From Cupriavidus basilensis (GTDB lineage Bacteria > Pseudomonadota > Gammaproteobacteria > Burkholderiales > Burkholderiaceae), in the NCBI RefSeq assembly GCF_000876015.1, contig NZ_BBQM01000030.1, positions 1 through 64,000 on the forward strand: DNA of 64,000 nucleotides, written 5' to 3'. The position numbers and the translations under genes are program-made. Position 1 is the first letter of the stretch. Each line of letters starts with the position of its first letter. The notes under the pieces are model-generated. The model searched no databases, was not told the DNA's origin, and was given only the letters and a program-made list of their open reading frames with translations. This document shows positions 57,630 through 64,000 of this stretch, piece after piece.

Positions 57630-58487
57630 TTATCCCCGTGCCGTGTATGGCACGGGCCGAAAGGTCAGCAGCTCGGCGCCGTTGTCCGGCATCCGCTCGA
57701 TGCCCAGGGCGTAGCCCGGCAGCGACTGCCGCGCGACCAGCGTGCGCAGGTCGTAGGCGAAGTCCGAGAAGCGCGTAGCGCTGCCCGATTTCCGATACAG
57801 GTGTCGGAAATCGAACTGCCAGCCGCCCGGCTGTCGGCCACCGTGCTTGCGCACCAGCCGGTACAGCCAGCGCTCGATGCCGCCCGTCAGCCGGAAATAC
57901 GCCGGGTCGATGGTCAGCACCAGGGCGGCGTCCATGACGCCGGCATAGAACCAGTCCGGCAAGATCAGCTCCAGCCCCAAGGGCGTGCCCTTGGCATCGG
58001 CCAGTTCCTTCCACTCGTTGATCCACGAGAAGCGATGCAGGCGCCGTCCGGTCGTCTCGCGGATCGACGTGGCCACCGTGGTCGATTGCAGCCGGTCGAG
58101 GGCGGCCTTGAGGCGCTGGTAGTCGCGCAGCGACGTACCGCGCCCGATGAACCGCAGGATCTCGTAGGGCGTGGCCTGCATCAGCCGCGACGAGCGGAAG
58201 CCCGCGTCGCGGGCTTCCACGATCTGCGAGGCCGCCCATATCAGCACGTCCGCGTCCCAAATCGTGGCGATGCCATGCTCGGCCGTGCCTTCCACGCGGA
58301 TCGTGACGTTCCCCGCCCGGAAGTCGATCGGCGCGACGCGCCGCGACTTCGCCAGCGAGAAGAACGGAAAGGCCATCAAGTCCTGGCTGTCGCGCGGCGC
58401 CATGTCGCCGGGCAAGGCGCGGAACAGGTCGAGCTGTTCGCGCTCTTGCAACGGCCGCTGCCGGGACGGCAGCGCAGGGCTGGACAT
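57630..58487 (-). CDS. repA: RepA-type replication initiator
   Basis: A 285-residue initiator of the plasmid RPA family: MAFPFFSLAKSRRVAPIDFR (about 38-57), IATIWDADVLIWAASQIVEA, and YEILRFIGRGTSLRDYQRLK with winged-helix character. It would allow the excised element to replicate. It is upstream of iterons and par genes on the same strand. Confidence 0.9.
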   Translation of the reverse strand: MSSPALPSRQRPLQEREQLDLFRALPGDMAPRDSQDLMAFPFFSLAKSRRVAPIDFRAGNVTIRVEGTAEHGIATIWDADVLIWAASQIVEARDAGFRSSRLMQATPYEILRFIGRGTSLRDYQRLKAALDRLQSTTVATSIRETTGRRLHRFSWINEWKELADAKGTPLGLELILPDWFYAGVMDAALVLTIDPAYFRLTGGIERWLYRLVRKHGGRQPGGWQFDFRHLYRKSGSATRFSDFAYDLRTLVARQSLPGYALGIERMPDNGAELLTFRPVPYTARG

Positions 58488-58513
58488 GGCGATGGCCTCC
58501 CGCGCTCCAGTGG

Positions 58514-58795
58514 TCAGCGCGCACGGCTGTCGGCCGAGTGGTGCTCGGCGTATTCGGGATCGGAAGTCGTCTCGAAGCTGCGGTCGGCGGCCCAGGCATC
58601 GAGGTCGGCCACGGCGTACATGACGCGCCGGCCGAACTTGCGAAAGCGCGGGCCGCCGCCGATCACGCGCTGCTTTTCCAGCGTGCGCGGCGACAGGCGC
58701 AGGTATTCGGCGGCTTCGTCGTTGGTCAGATAGCGTTGGGGCTGCGCGGCAGCAGTTGAGACAGCGGCGGCAGGCCGCAAAGGAGCGGGACGCAT
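58514..58795 (-). CDS. AlpA/HTH_17-type regulator
   Basis: A 93-residue protein with a MerR-like helix-turn-helix: RYLTNDEAAEYLRLSPRTLE (about 23-42), then RKFGRRVMYAVADLDAWA. Such AlpA/excisionase-like proteins control excision or rep genes. GGAGG nine bases before the ATG at 58795 decides the start. It lies 26 bases upstream of repA. Confidence 0.85.
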   Translation of the reverse strand: MRPAPLRPAAAVSTAAAQPQRYLTNDEAAEYLRLSPRTLEKQRVIGGGPRFRKFGRRVMYAVADLDAWAADRSFETTSDPEYAEHHSADSRAR

Positions 58796-58879
58796 GAGAT
58801 GAACCTCCATCGGTTGCAAAGCTCCGGCCACACAGCGCAACCGGATGGAAGCCAGTCTCAGAAAACGAAGCTGCTCTGC

Positions 58880-59653
58880 TCAGGGACGTTTTGCGTCTCC
58901 ATCAAAACGTCCCTTCTCAAGCGGCGACAGTTGTGCTAGGCGGCGGTAGCCGCCGCGCATCAACGCATCGCCGCGCCGCACCAGGCGGCGCACGCGGGCA
59001 CGCAGATCGCCATCGGCGTGCCAGTCGGCGGCCACGGCATCGGCGCCGAACAGACCTTCGGCCACGTCGCGCAAGGACGCACCCGCCAGGGTCGCGTCGA
59101 GCGCCTGCAAGGTGTGCAGTTCCAGCAGCGCGGCAGGTGTCGGCCTACGTCTGGCATCGGCCAGTGCCGCGCCGAACACATGACCGCGCGCAGGCGCGGC
59201 AGCGCCGCCGCGGTGGGCATAGGCGACGGCCATGCCGTCTTCCAGTCCAGGCGCGAGCGCGAAGCGCAGGCAATGGCCGGGGCTGCGTGCGGTGAGCGCC
59301 AGCCCCTTGCCATCGTGGAGCAGTTGCTTATGGCCGGGGATACGCCAGAACGCGAAGGATTCGGCATCCACGGGCGGATCGGCATCGGGGTAGAGTTGCA
59401 CCACGGCAGCGTGGCCGGGCTGCCAGGCCGGATGCGCGTCGCGCGCATCCAGGGCCGGGTCTTCCAGCAGGCGCAGGCCCCAGCGATGCGCCGCGTCCTG
59501 TGCTGCCTGTGACCGGCGACGATGGCGCAGCCAATCGAGCCGGTAGTCGGGGTGCCTGCGCAGGTACTCCCAGGCGAGCGCAAGGCTGTCCAGATGCAGC
59601 ACGTACAGATACGCGGCAGTCGGATACCAAGACTCGGCGGCGCGATCGGCCAT
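58880..59653 (-). CDS. DUF2285-containing protein
   Basis: A 257-residue protein conserved in Tn4371-type elements: W-Y-P-T-A-A-Y-L-Y-V-L-H-L-D start, SLALAWEYLRRHPDYRLDWL, a middle beta-rich domain with HAAVVQLYPDADPP, and a C-terminal helical region with LRDVAEGLFGADAVAADWHA. Function unknown; the C-terminal part suggests DNA binding. AGGAGG seven bases before the ATG supports the start. Confidence 0.83.
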   Translation of the reverse strand: MADRAAESWYPTAAYLYVLHLDSLALAWEYLRRHPDYRLDWLRHRRRSQAAQDAAHRWGLRLLEDPALDARDAHPAWQPGHAAVVQLYPDADPPVDAESFAFWRIPGHKQLLHDGKGLALTARSPGHCLRFALAPGLEDGMAVAYAHRGGAAAPARGHVFGAALADARRRPTPAALLELHTLQALDATLAGASLRDVAEGLFGADAVAADWHADGDLRARVRRLVRRGDALMRGGYRRLAQLSPLEKGRFDGDAKRP

Positions 59654-59962
59654 GACGCAACCTCCTGGGAACAGGAATCGCCGCCACGGCCGGGCTACGC
59701 GCTACATCGCCATCGTCAGAACGTCATGGGTAAAAATTGTGGCTCGGGTTGTCAAGACCAATTGGCTCCGATGCGTTGCGGTTTCCGTCTCAATGTGGCA
59801 GTGGCAGCGCCCCGACCGTGGGACGCCGTACAGGCCAGCCTGCCGCAGCCCAGGCCGGACATCATGACTGTTTCGATCAGATTTGCCGGGGTATGCCGCA
59901 AGAGTGCCGATTAAGACCTATCCGGCATGACACCAGACTGAGAAAGCCACAGTAGGCCGTAC
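59654..59962 (-). promoter_or_regulatory. upstream region of the DUF2285-rep-par operon
   Basis: 309 bases without a convincing gene. On the minus strand TTGACA (59755-59750) is a perfect -35, with TACCCA 17 bases on as a poor -10. This is the only candidate promoter I see for the leftward rep-par-traF genes. Confidence 0.35.
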
Positions 59963-60313
59963 TCAGTCCGGGATGGCCCCGTCGCGCTCGGCCAGCCGGG
60001 TGTATTCCGACAGCGTGCGCGTGGGGCGGAAATAGAGGTCGCGCATCACGGGCTGCTGATGCGGCCCGACGATGCCAGCCAGCTCGGACAGCTTGACGGT
60101 TCCTTGCGCCGGCATTCCGATTCCCAGGTCGATGAGGCCCCAGGCGGTGTCGCCATCGGCGGGATCGAGCGCAGCCAGCAGCCAGGTCACATGCGCGTCC
60201 GGCGTGAACAGCCGCACCACGGGCACCGGGTCGATGGCCCGGCCAGCGGCGCGGGCCTCGCCGTTGGCGAGCAGTTGCGCGCGCTCCGGGACGGTGGCGA
60301 GTGGCTGGGGCAT
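59963..60313 (-). CDS. DUF2958 family protein
   Basis: A 116-residue protein with IDPVPVVRLFTPDAHVTWLL (about 29-48), ADGDTAWGLIDLGIGMPAQG and VMRDLYFRPTRTLSEYTRLA, the DUF2958 pattern common on conjugative elements. Function unknown. I chose the ATG at 60313; the longer frame has no supporting site. Confidence 0.83.
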   Translation of the reverse strand: MPQPLATVPERAQLLANGEARAAGRAIDPVPVVRLFTPDAHVTWLLAALDPADGDTAWGLIDLGIGMPAQGTVKLSELAGIVGPHQQPVMRDLYFRPTRTLSEYTRLAERDGAIPD

Positions 60314-60489
60314 GGTCGGCAATCCCACAAATCCAATGATGCACGGATGCGGTTTCACGCCCAAGCGCAGAACCGCCAAACCGGATTTACGCCTTCGTGC
60401 GCAAGCGCGGATGCGCTTGCGTGGCTTTGCTGGAACCCGCCGATGCGGATTTCCGTAAAGGCACAAAAACGTAGAACACCAAATGAACA

Positions 60490-60510
60490 CTATAGATTGT
60501 AGCTCTATAG
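60490..60510. promoter_or_regulatory. candidate operator of the HTH regulator
   Basis: Two CTATAG motifs (60490-60495 and 60505-60510) spaced 15 bases centre to centre lie 44 bases ahead of the HTH gene, a likely autoregulatory site overlapping its promoter. Confidence 0.35.
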
Positions 60511-60553
60511 GACGCAATGGGCTGTCATCTTGGTTTTTCGAGGGAAACCATAG

Positions 60554-60859
60554 GTGGCGGCTGGGAACTCATTGGCGAAGGCGTTGAAGACAGTTAGAAA
60601 GGCCCGTGGCTTGAGCCAGGAAGCCTTCTCTGACGTGTCCAGCCGTACCTATATGAGTACCCTCGAACGCGACCTGAAAAGCCCGACCTTGAACAAGCTG
60701 GCCGAGCTGTGCGAGGTGATGGAGATCCACCCGCTCACACTGCTGACGCTGGCCTATGCGGGCAATAGCCCGCACAAGGCCGACGAACTGCTGGCGCAGG
60801 TGCGCCAGGAGCTGGAGGCGGTGTTGAAGGAACGCGACGCGGCGAAGCCGCGCGCGTGA
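60554..60859 (+). CDS. XRE-family HTH regulator
   Basis: A 101-residue repressor-like protein from a GTG start: helix-turn-helix at about 8-62 (LKTVRKARGLSQEAFSDVSS, RTYMSTLERDLKSPTLNKL), then a helical tail. It is transcribed against the DUF2958-rep genes, as expected for a switch between integrated and excised states. The start has only a weak AGGGA site. Confidence 0.85.
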   Translation: MAAGNSLAKALKTVRKARGLSQEAFSDVSSRTYMSTLERDLKSPTLNKLAELCEVMEIHPLTLLTLAYAGNSPHKADELLAQVRQELEAVLKERDAAKPRA

Positions 60860-60886
60860 CGTTGTGATGTGCTGCGACCAGCAGCA

Positions 60887-60916
60887 CAGCGCCCCGCCGC
60901 GATGGGCGGGGCGCTG
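60887..60916. terminator. convergent hairpin between HTH and DUF736 genes
   Basis: A 12-bp perfect stem CAGCGCCCCGCC/GGCGGGGCGCTG (60887-60898 with 60905-60916) sits between convergent stop codons. There is no T run, so it is a weak or bidirectional terminator. Confidence 0.55.
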
Positions 60917-60922
60917 CGGCGG

Positions 60923-61237
60923 TCACGCCGCCTGGGGCTTGCTGCGCGACCAGATAAGGTCGTGCGTGCCGTCCTCGCCTTCGATCAGGCGGGCATAGAC
61001 CGGAGCCGGGAACGAAGGATCGTCGAGGGTCACGGACAGGTAATCGCGCCCGGCCTCGCTTGTCTTCTTCCACGCCGCGCCGATGTCGTGGCCGGCGGCC
61101 TGGAGGCGGAAGTCGGGGGCGTTCTCGCTGCTGCCCTTGTCGTTGGGAACCAGCTTGGCCTTGACGTTGAGTGTCAGGGTGCGAAGCGTGCCGGTGAAGC
61201 CGTCTTTGTCTGCGGTGAAGGTGCCGATGTTGGCCAT
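60923..61237 (-). CDS. DUF736 family protein
   Basis: A 104-residue protein: [54 protein letters not shown] and [20 protein letters not shown], a clear DUF736 member. These are frequent on conjugative elements; function unknown. AGGAGAAAACATCATG gives a good ribosome-binding site. Confidence 0.9.
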   Translation of the reverse strand: MANIGTFTADKDGFTGTLRTLTLNVKAKLVPNDKGSSENAPDFRLQAAGHDIGAAWKKTSEAGRDYLSVTLDDPSFPAPVYARLIEGEDGTHDLIWSRSKPQAA

Positions 61238-61994
61238 GATGTTTTCTCCTTTCGGTTGAACAAGGTTCGCGCCCATCGCGTCCTTGTTGTGATCCGGCCG
61301 GCAGGGGACGGGCTGGCCGCACCGCTTGCGGTCGAAACGCAGTGGAGAGCCGGGAGGCGAAAAGAATTTGCTGCGCGAGGAAGCCGTGCAGCGGCGGGGA
61401 AATTGTTTTCGCCGGACGGTTGCAGCCATGAAGCCCGAGGCGCAGCCGCGCCACCGCCAGGATTCACAACGAGACAAGGACGCCTTGGGTCGAACCGCTC
61501 CGAAAGGAGATAGGGCCTGCTCGGCATCCCCGCTCGAAGGCTTCTCCGGCTCGCCCGCTGACGCGGGCGAGGTCAACCCCGCAACGACAGGCGAGAACGC
61601 CTCCACCACACCTTGCGGCGCCGGTCTTGAGGCGTGGCGTGGAAGCTCCATAGCGATGCCGGGCGGGTTGTCCGTGAACCGTCCTTCGTGACGTGATGGG
61701 CAGGAACCGCCAGCGTTGAGGACGGCACGCACCTGCACAACCTGCCGCAGCAAGCGCCAGCGTGTTCGCCAGCGCCCCGTTCATCGCGGCGGGGCGCTGG
61801 ACGGGCCGATCCGGCGCAGCCGGTTCGGCCACATCGAGGGGCGCCAAGCTGCGCGCGGCGGGGATAGCCCGCAGGGCTTTCCCCTGGAGGCAAGCGAAGC
61901 GCGCAGCGCCGCAGGCGCGAAGGCGTGAGCAACTGTCTTGAAAGTCAAGCCTCGCAAGCGCGCAGGCTCCATTCAATTGAAGCGTTTTGCCAAT
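61238..61994. other. 757-bp region without a supported gene
   Basis: Between the DUF736 start and the ars operon no frame has a good start, family pattern or coherent composition; a 121-codon plus-strand frame (61326-61691) is judged chance. A hairpin CCAGCGCCCCG/CGGGGCGCTGG lies at 61769-61800 and shares its AGCGCCCCG core with the hairpin at 60887-60916. The region may be the remains of the site where the ars module entered. Confidence 0.5.
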
Positions 61995-62022
61995 GATTCA
62001 ATAAATGTTGTATTATCGAATC
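61995..62022 (+). promoter_or_regulatory. ArsR operator/promoter
   Basis: A 28-bp imperfect palindrome with arms GATTCAATA and TATTATCGAATC ends immediately before the arsR ATG. Its AT content and position fit an ArsR binding site covering the promoter, giving arsenite-relieved autorepression. Confidence 0.65.
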
Positions 62023-62352
62023 ATGAACGAGACCCAAGCCATTTCCGCCCTCGGCGCCCTGGCCCATACCCAGCGGCTGCGCGTGTTCCGCGCCCTGGTG
62101 GTCGCCGGCCCCGAAGGGCTGACACCCAGCGTCCTCGCCGACCAGCTCGACGTGGCCCGCAACTCCCTGTCCTTCCACCTGAAAGAACTGGCCCATGCCG
62201 GCCTGGTCACCATCGAGCAGCAGGGCCGCAACCTGATCTACCGCGCCGACTTCACCCAGATGAATGGGCTGCTCGGCTATCTGACCGAGCACTGCTGCCA
62301 GGGCGGCGCGTGCGAGGTCACCGAATCCTCCTCTGCCTGTACTTCCTGCTGA
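62023..62352 (+). CDS. arsR: ArsR-type arsenic-responsive repressor
   Basis: A 109-residue winged-helix repressor: GALAHTQRLRVFRALVVAGP (about 9-28), DVARNSLSFHLKELAHAGLV recognition helix, and a Cys-rich C terminus (HCCQGGACEV and ACTSC) likely binding As(III). The Cys set is at the C terminus rather than in the classic ELCVCDL helix, as in Acidithiobacillus-type ArsR. First gene of arsR-arsI-arsC-acr3. Confidence 0.9.
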   Translation: MNETQAISALGALAHTQRLRVFRALVVAGPEGLTPSVLADQLDVARNSLSFHLKELAHAGLVTIEQQGRNLIYRADFTQMNGLLGYLTEHCCQGGACEVTESSSACTSC

Positions 62353-62365
62353 AAGGATCACCCCC

Positions 62366-62836
62366 ATGAAGCGCTTTCACGTCCACCTGCACGTCGATGA
62401 CCTGAACCGCAGCATCGGCTTCTATTCCCAACTGTTCGCCGCGCAGCCCGCGCGCGTCGAAGGCGACTACGCCAAATGGATGCTCGAAGACCCGCCGGTC
62501 AACTTCGCCATCTCCACACGTGGCAACAAGCCGGGCATCGACCACCTGGGTATCCAGACCGACGATGCCGAGGAATTGGCGGTGCTGAAGGCCCGCGCCG
62601 AGGCGGCCGACATGACGCTGCTGGACGAGGGCACCACGACCTGCTGCTACGCGCGCAGCGAGAAGCACTGGATCACCGATCCGCAGGGCGTGGCCTGGGA
62701 GCACTTCCACACGCTGGGCAACATTCCGGTCTTTAACGAAGCGGCGCCTGCAGCGACTTCCGCCGCAGCGTGCTGTACCCCGGTGCGCGGCAAGCCGGTG
62801 GGCGTTGCGGTGAAGCCGGCTTCCTCCTGCTGCTGA
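62366..62836 (+). CDS. arsI: ArsI-like C-As lyase (VOC family)
   Basis: A 156-residue vicinal-oxygen-chelate protein. Expected ligands are His5 (FHVHLHV), His60 (GIDHLG) and Glu112 (AWEHFH), and a paired Cys93-Cys94 (TTTCCYARSEKHW) fits organoarsenical binding in ArsI. The C-terminal CC clusters are extra. ArsI removes methyl groups from trivalent methylarsenicals with O2. The same family is also annotated CadI (cadmium-induced); the arsenic operon favours ArsI. Confidence 0.82.
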   Translation: MKRFHVHLHVDDLNRSIGFYSQLFAAQPARVEGDYAKWMLEDPPVNFAISTRGNKPGIDHLGIQTDDAEELAVLKARAEAADMTLLDEGTTTCCYARSEKHWITDPQGVAWEHFHTLGNIPVFNEAAPAATSAAACCTPVRGKPVGVAVKPASSCC

Positions 62837-62848
62837 TGTGAGATACCC

Positions 62849-63346
62849 ATGACCACCGACAAGACCTACAACGCCCTGTTCATCTGCACGGGTAACTCGG
62901 CCCGCTCCATCCTGGCCGAAGGCATCCTCAATGAATTGGGCCAGGGGCGCTTTCGCGCCTACTCGGCGGGCAGCCACCCCAAGGGCGAAGTCCACCCACT
63001 GGCGCTCGCCACGCTGGAGCGGCTGCACATGCCGACCGCCGGCTACCGCAGCAAGAACTGGGACGAGTTCGCGGCGCCCGGTGCGCCGGAGCTGGATTTC
63101 ATCTTCACGGTCTGCGACAACGCCGCCGGCGAGGTCTGCCCCGTGTGGCCGGGACGCCCGATGTCGGCGCATTGGGGTGTGCCTGATCCCGCAGCCGTCG
63201 AGGGCACCGACGAACAGAAGCGCAAGGCATTCACGGATGCGGCGCTGACCTTGCGCCGGCGCATCGAGCTATTCCTGTCGCTGCCGATGCAACGCCTGGA
63301 TGCCATGTCGCTGCAGCACGAGCTGCGCAGCATCGGCACGAAGTGA
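62849..63346 (+). CDS. arsC: arsenate reductase ArsC, LMW-phosphatase type
   Basis: A 165-residue enzyme reducing arsenate to arsenite. P-loop CTGNSAR (Cys13 to Arg19) and the relay cysteines Cys89 (FTVCDN) and Cys97 (GEVCPV) mark the low-molecular-weight phosphatase-type ArsC. It follows arsI by 12 bases. Confidence 0.94.
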   Translation: MTTDKTYNALFICTGNSARSILAEGILNELGQGRFRAYSAGSHPKGEVHPLALATLERLHMPTAGYRSKNWDEFAAPGAPELDFIFTVCDNAAGEVCPVWPGRPMSAHWGVPDPAAVEGTDEQKRKAFTDAALTLRRRIELFLSLPMQRLDAMSLQHELRSIGTK

Positions 63347-63356
63347 GGTCTGCGCG

Positions 63357-64000
63357 ATGAGTGTTGGAACCCAAACGGCCAGCCGCGTGCCGGCCGCCCC
63401 CACCATGAGCGTCTTCGAGCGCTACCTGAGCGTGTGGGTACTCCTGTGCATCGTCGCCGGTATCGCGCTCGGCCAGTTCGCGCCCAGCGTGTTCCATGCC
63501 ATCGGCCGCATGGAGATCGCGCAGGTCAACCTGCCGGTGGGCCTGCTGATCTGGGTGATGATCATTCCCATGCTGCTCAAGGTGGACTTCGGCGCTCTCG
63601 GCCAAGTCAAGCAGCATTGGCGCGGCATCGGCGTGACGCTGTTCGTCAACTGGGCCGTCAAACCCTTCTCGATGGCGCTACTCGCCTGGATCTTCATCCG
63701 CCAGGTCTTCGCGCAGTGGCTGCCCTCCGACCAGCTCGACAGCTATGTCGCGGGCCTGATCCTGCTGGCCGCCGCACCCTGCACGGCAATGGTGTTCGTC
63801 TGGAGCCGGCTGACCGGGGGCGATCCTGTGTTCACGCTGTCGCAGGTGGCGCTGAACGACACCATCATGGTCTTCGCCTTCGCCCCAATCGTGGGCCTGC
63901 TACTGGGCTTATCGTCCATTACGGTGCCGTGGGACACCTTACTGGTATCGGTCGGTCTGTACATCGTGATTCCGGTCATCCTGGCCCAGCTCTGGCGCCG
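63357..64000 (+). CDS. acr3: arsenite efflux permease Acr3 (cut by window edge)
   Basis: The first 214 codons are visible and the frame is open at the edge. After a polar start (MSVGTQTASRVPAAPTMSVF) come membrane helices with GIALGQFAPSVFHAIG and VGLLIWVMIIPMLLKVDFGA, and the AAPCTAMVFVWSRLTGGDP motif with the conserved Cys of Acr3. This fits a ten-helix As(OH)3/H+ antiporter rather than ArsB. It is the fourth gene of the ars operon. Confidence 0.92.
   Translation, partial: MSVGTQTASRVPAAPTMSVFERYLSVWVLLCIVAGIALGQFAPSVFHAIGRMEIAQVNLPVGLLIWVMIIPMLLKVDFGALGQVKQHWRGIGVTLFVNWAVKPFSMALLAWIFIRQVFAQWLPSDQLDSYVAGLILLAAAPCTAMVFVWSRLTGGDPVFTLSQVALNDTIMVFAFAPIVGLLLGLSSITVPWDTLLVSVGLYIVIPVILAQLWR

Noticed and set aside
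61326-61691. A 121-codon gene between DUF736 and arsR
   Set aside because: No ribosome-binding site, low-complexity composition and no recognisable pattern.

Overview
The window is GC-rich chromosomal DNA of a betaproteobacterium in the Burkholderiaceae, most like Cupriavidus or Ralstonia. This rests on gene content (acs plus a VC_2705-type acetate symporter, class I fumarase, murI, Fur-controlled tonB-exbB-exbD and hemP) and on the type of mobile element present. No rRNA or other species-defining marker is in the window.

Layout. (1) 1-2435: end of a prophage or genomic island (four small phage-type genes and a tyrosine integrase) lying against the 3' end of a tRNA-Ser(GGA) gene at 2510-2600. 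(2) 2661-18406: resident chromosome with acetate uptake and activation, a DMT exporter, a UPF0114 membrane protein, fumarase, glutamate racemase, a double-AAA ATPase, two Fur-box-headed iron/heme loci, a GlcG/HbpS-like protein, and two small secreted repeat or low-complexity proteins. (3) 18612-19165: a broken tRNA-Leu-like fragment, then a complete tRNA-Leu(UAA) gene whose anticodon loop is split by a 226-nt group I intron. (4) 19220-25509: a complete IS481-family element with its 6-bp target duplication, a Gabija-type pair (UvrD-like helicase plus OLD-family ATPase/TOPRIM nuclease) and a divergent HNH protein. (5) 25518-64000, continuing off the window: a Tn4371-family integrative and conjugative element. 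Its parts here are the trb mating-pair genes and coupling protein traG, an exclusion-type lipoprotein and LysR regulator, a full bph biphenyl catabolic cluster, relaxase rlxS with an oriT-like region, traF, parA/parB-like genes, repA with three iterons, small conserved genes (DUF2840, DUF2285, DUF2958, DUF736), and an arsenic operon cut by the window edge inside acr3.

How the genes work together. The bph cluster has the order S-EGF-(orf4)-A1A2A3-B-C-D-(orf1)-A4, which I recall for Acidovorax (formerly Pseudomonas) sp. KKS102 and Tn4371. BphA1A2A3A4 dihydroxylates the aryl ring, BphB rearomatises the dihydrodiol, BphC cleaves the catechol in meta position, BphD splits the product into benzoate and 2-hydroxypenta-2,4-dienoate, and BphE, BphF and BphG carry the latter to pyruvate and acetyl-CoA. 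BphS (GntR) is encoded divergently and should repress the promoter ahead of bphE. Here an IS5-family element with TTAG duplications sits between bphS and that promoter. The trb, tra and rlx genes would move the element, rep/par would maintain its excised form, and arsR-arsI-arsC-acr3 adds arsenic resistance.

The least ordinary items are the tRNA-Leu(UAA) group I intron, the Gabija/HNH cluster at the element's edge, an inverted-repeat oriT candidate, the C-terminal tail shared by TrbJ and an exclusion lipoprotein, and a 21-residue membrane microprotein between a Fur box and tonB. All family assignments come from reading motifs and from memory of the families; no database search was run.
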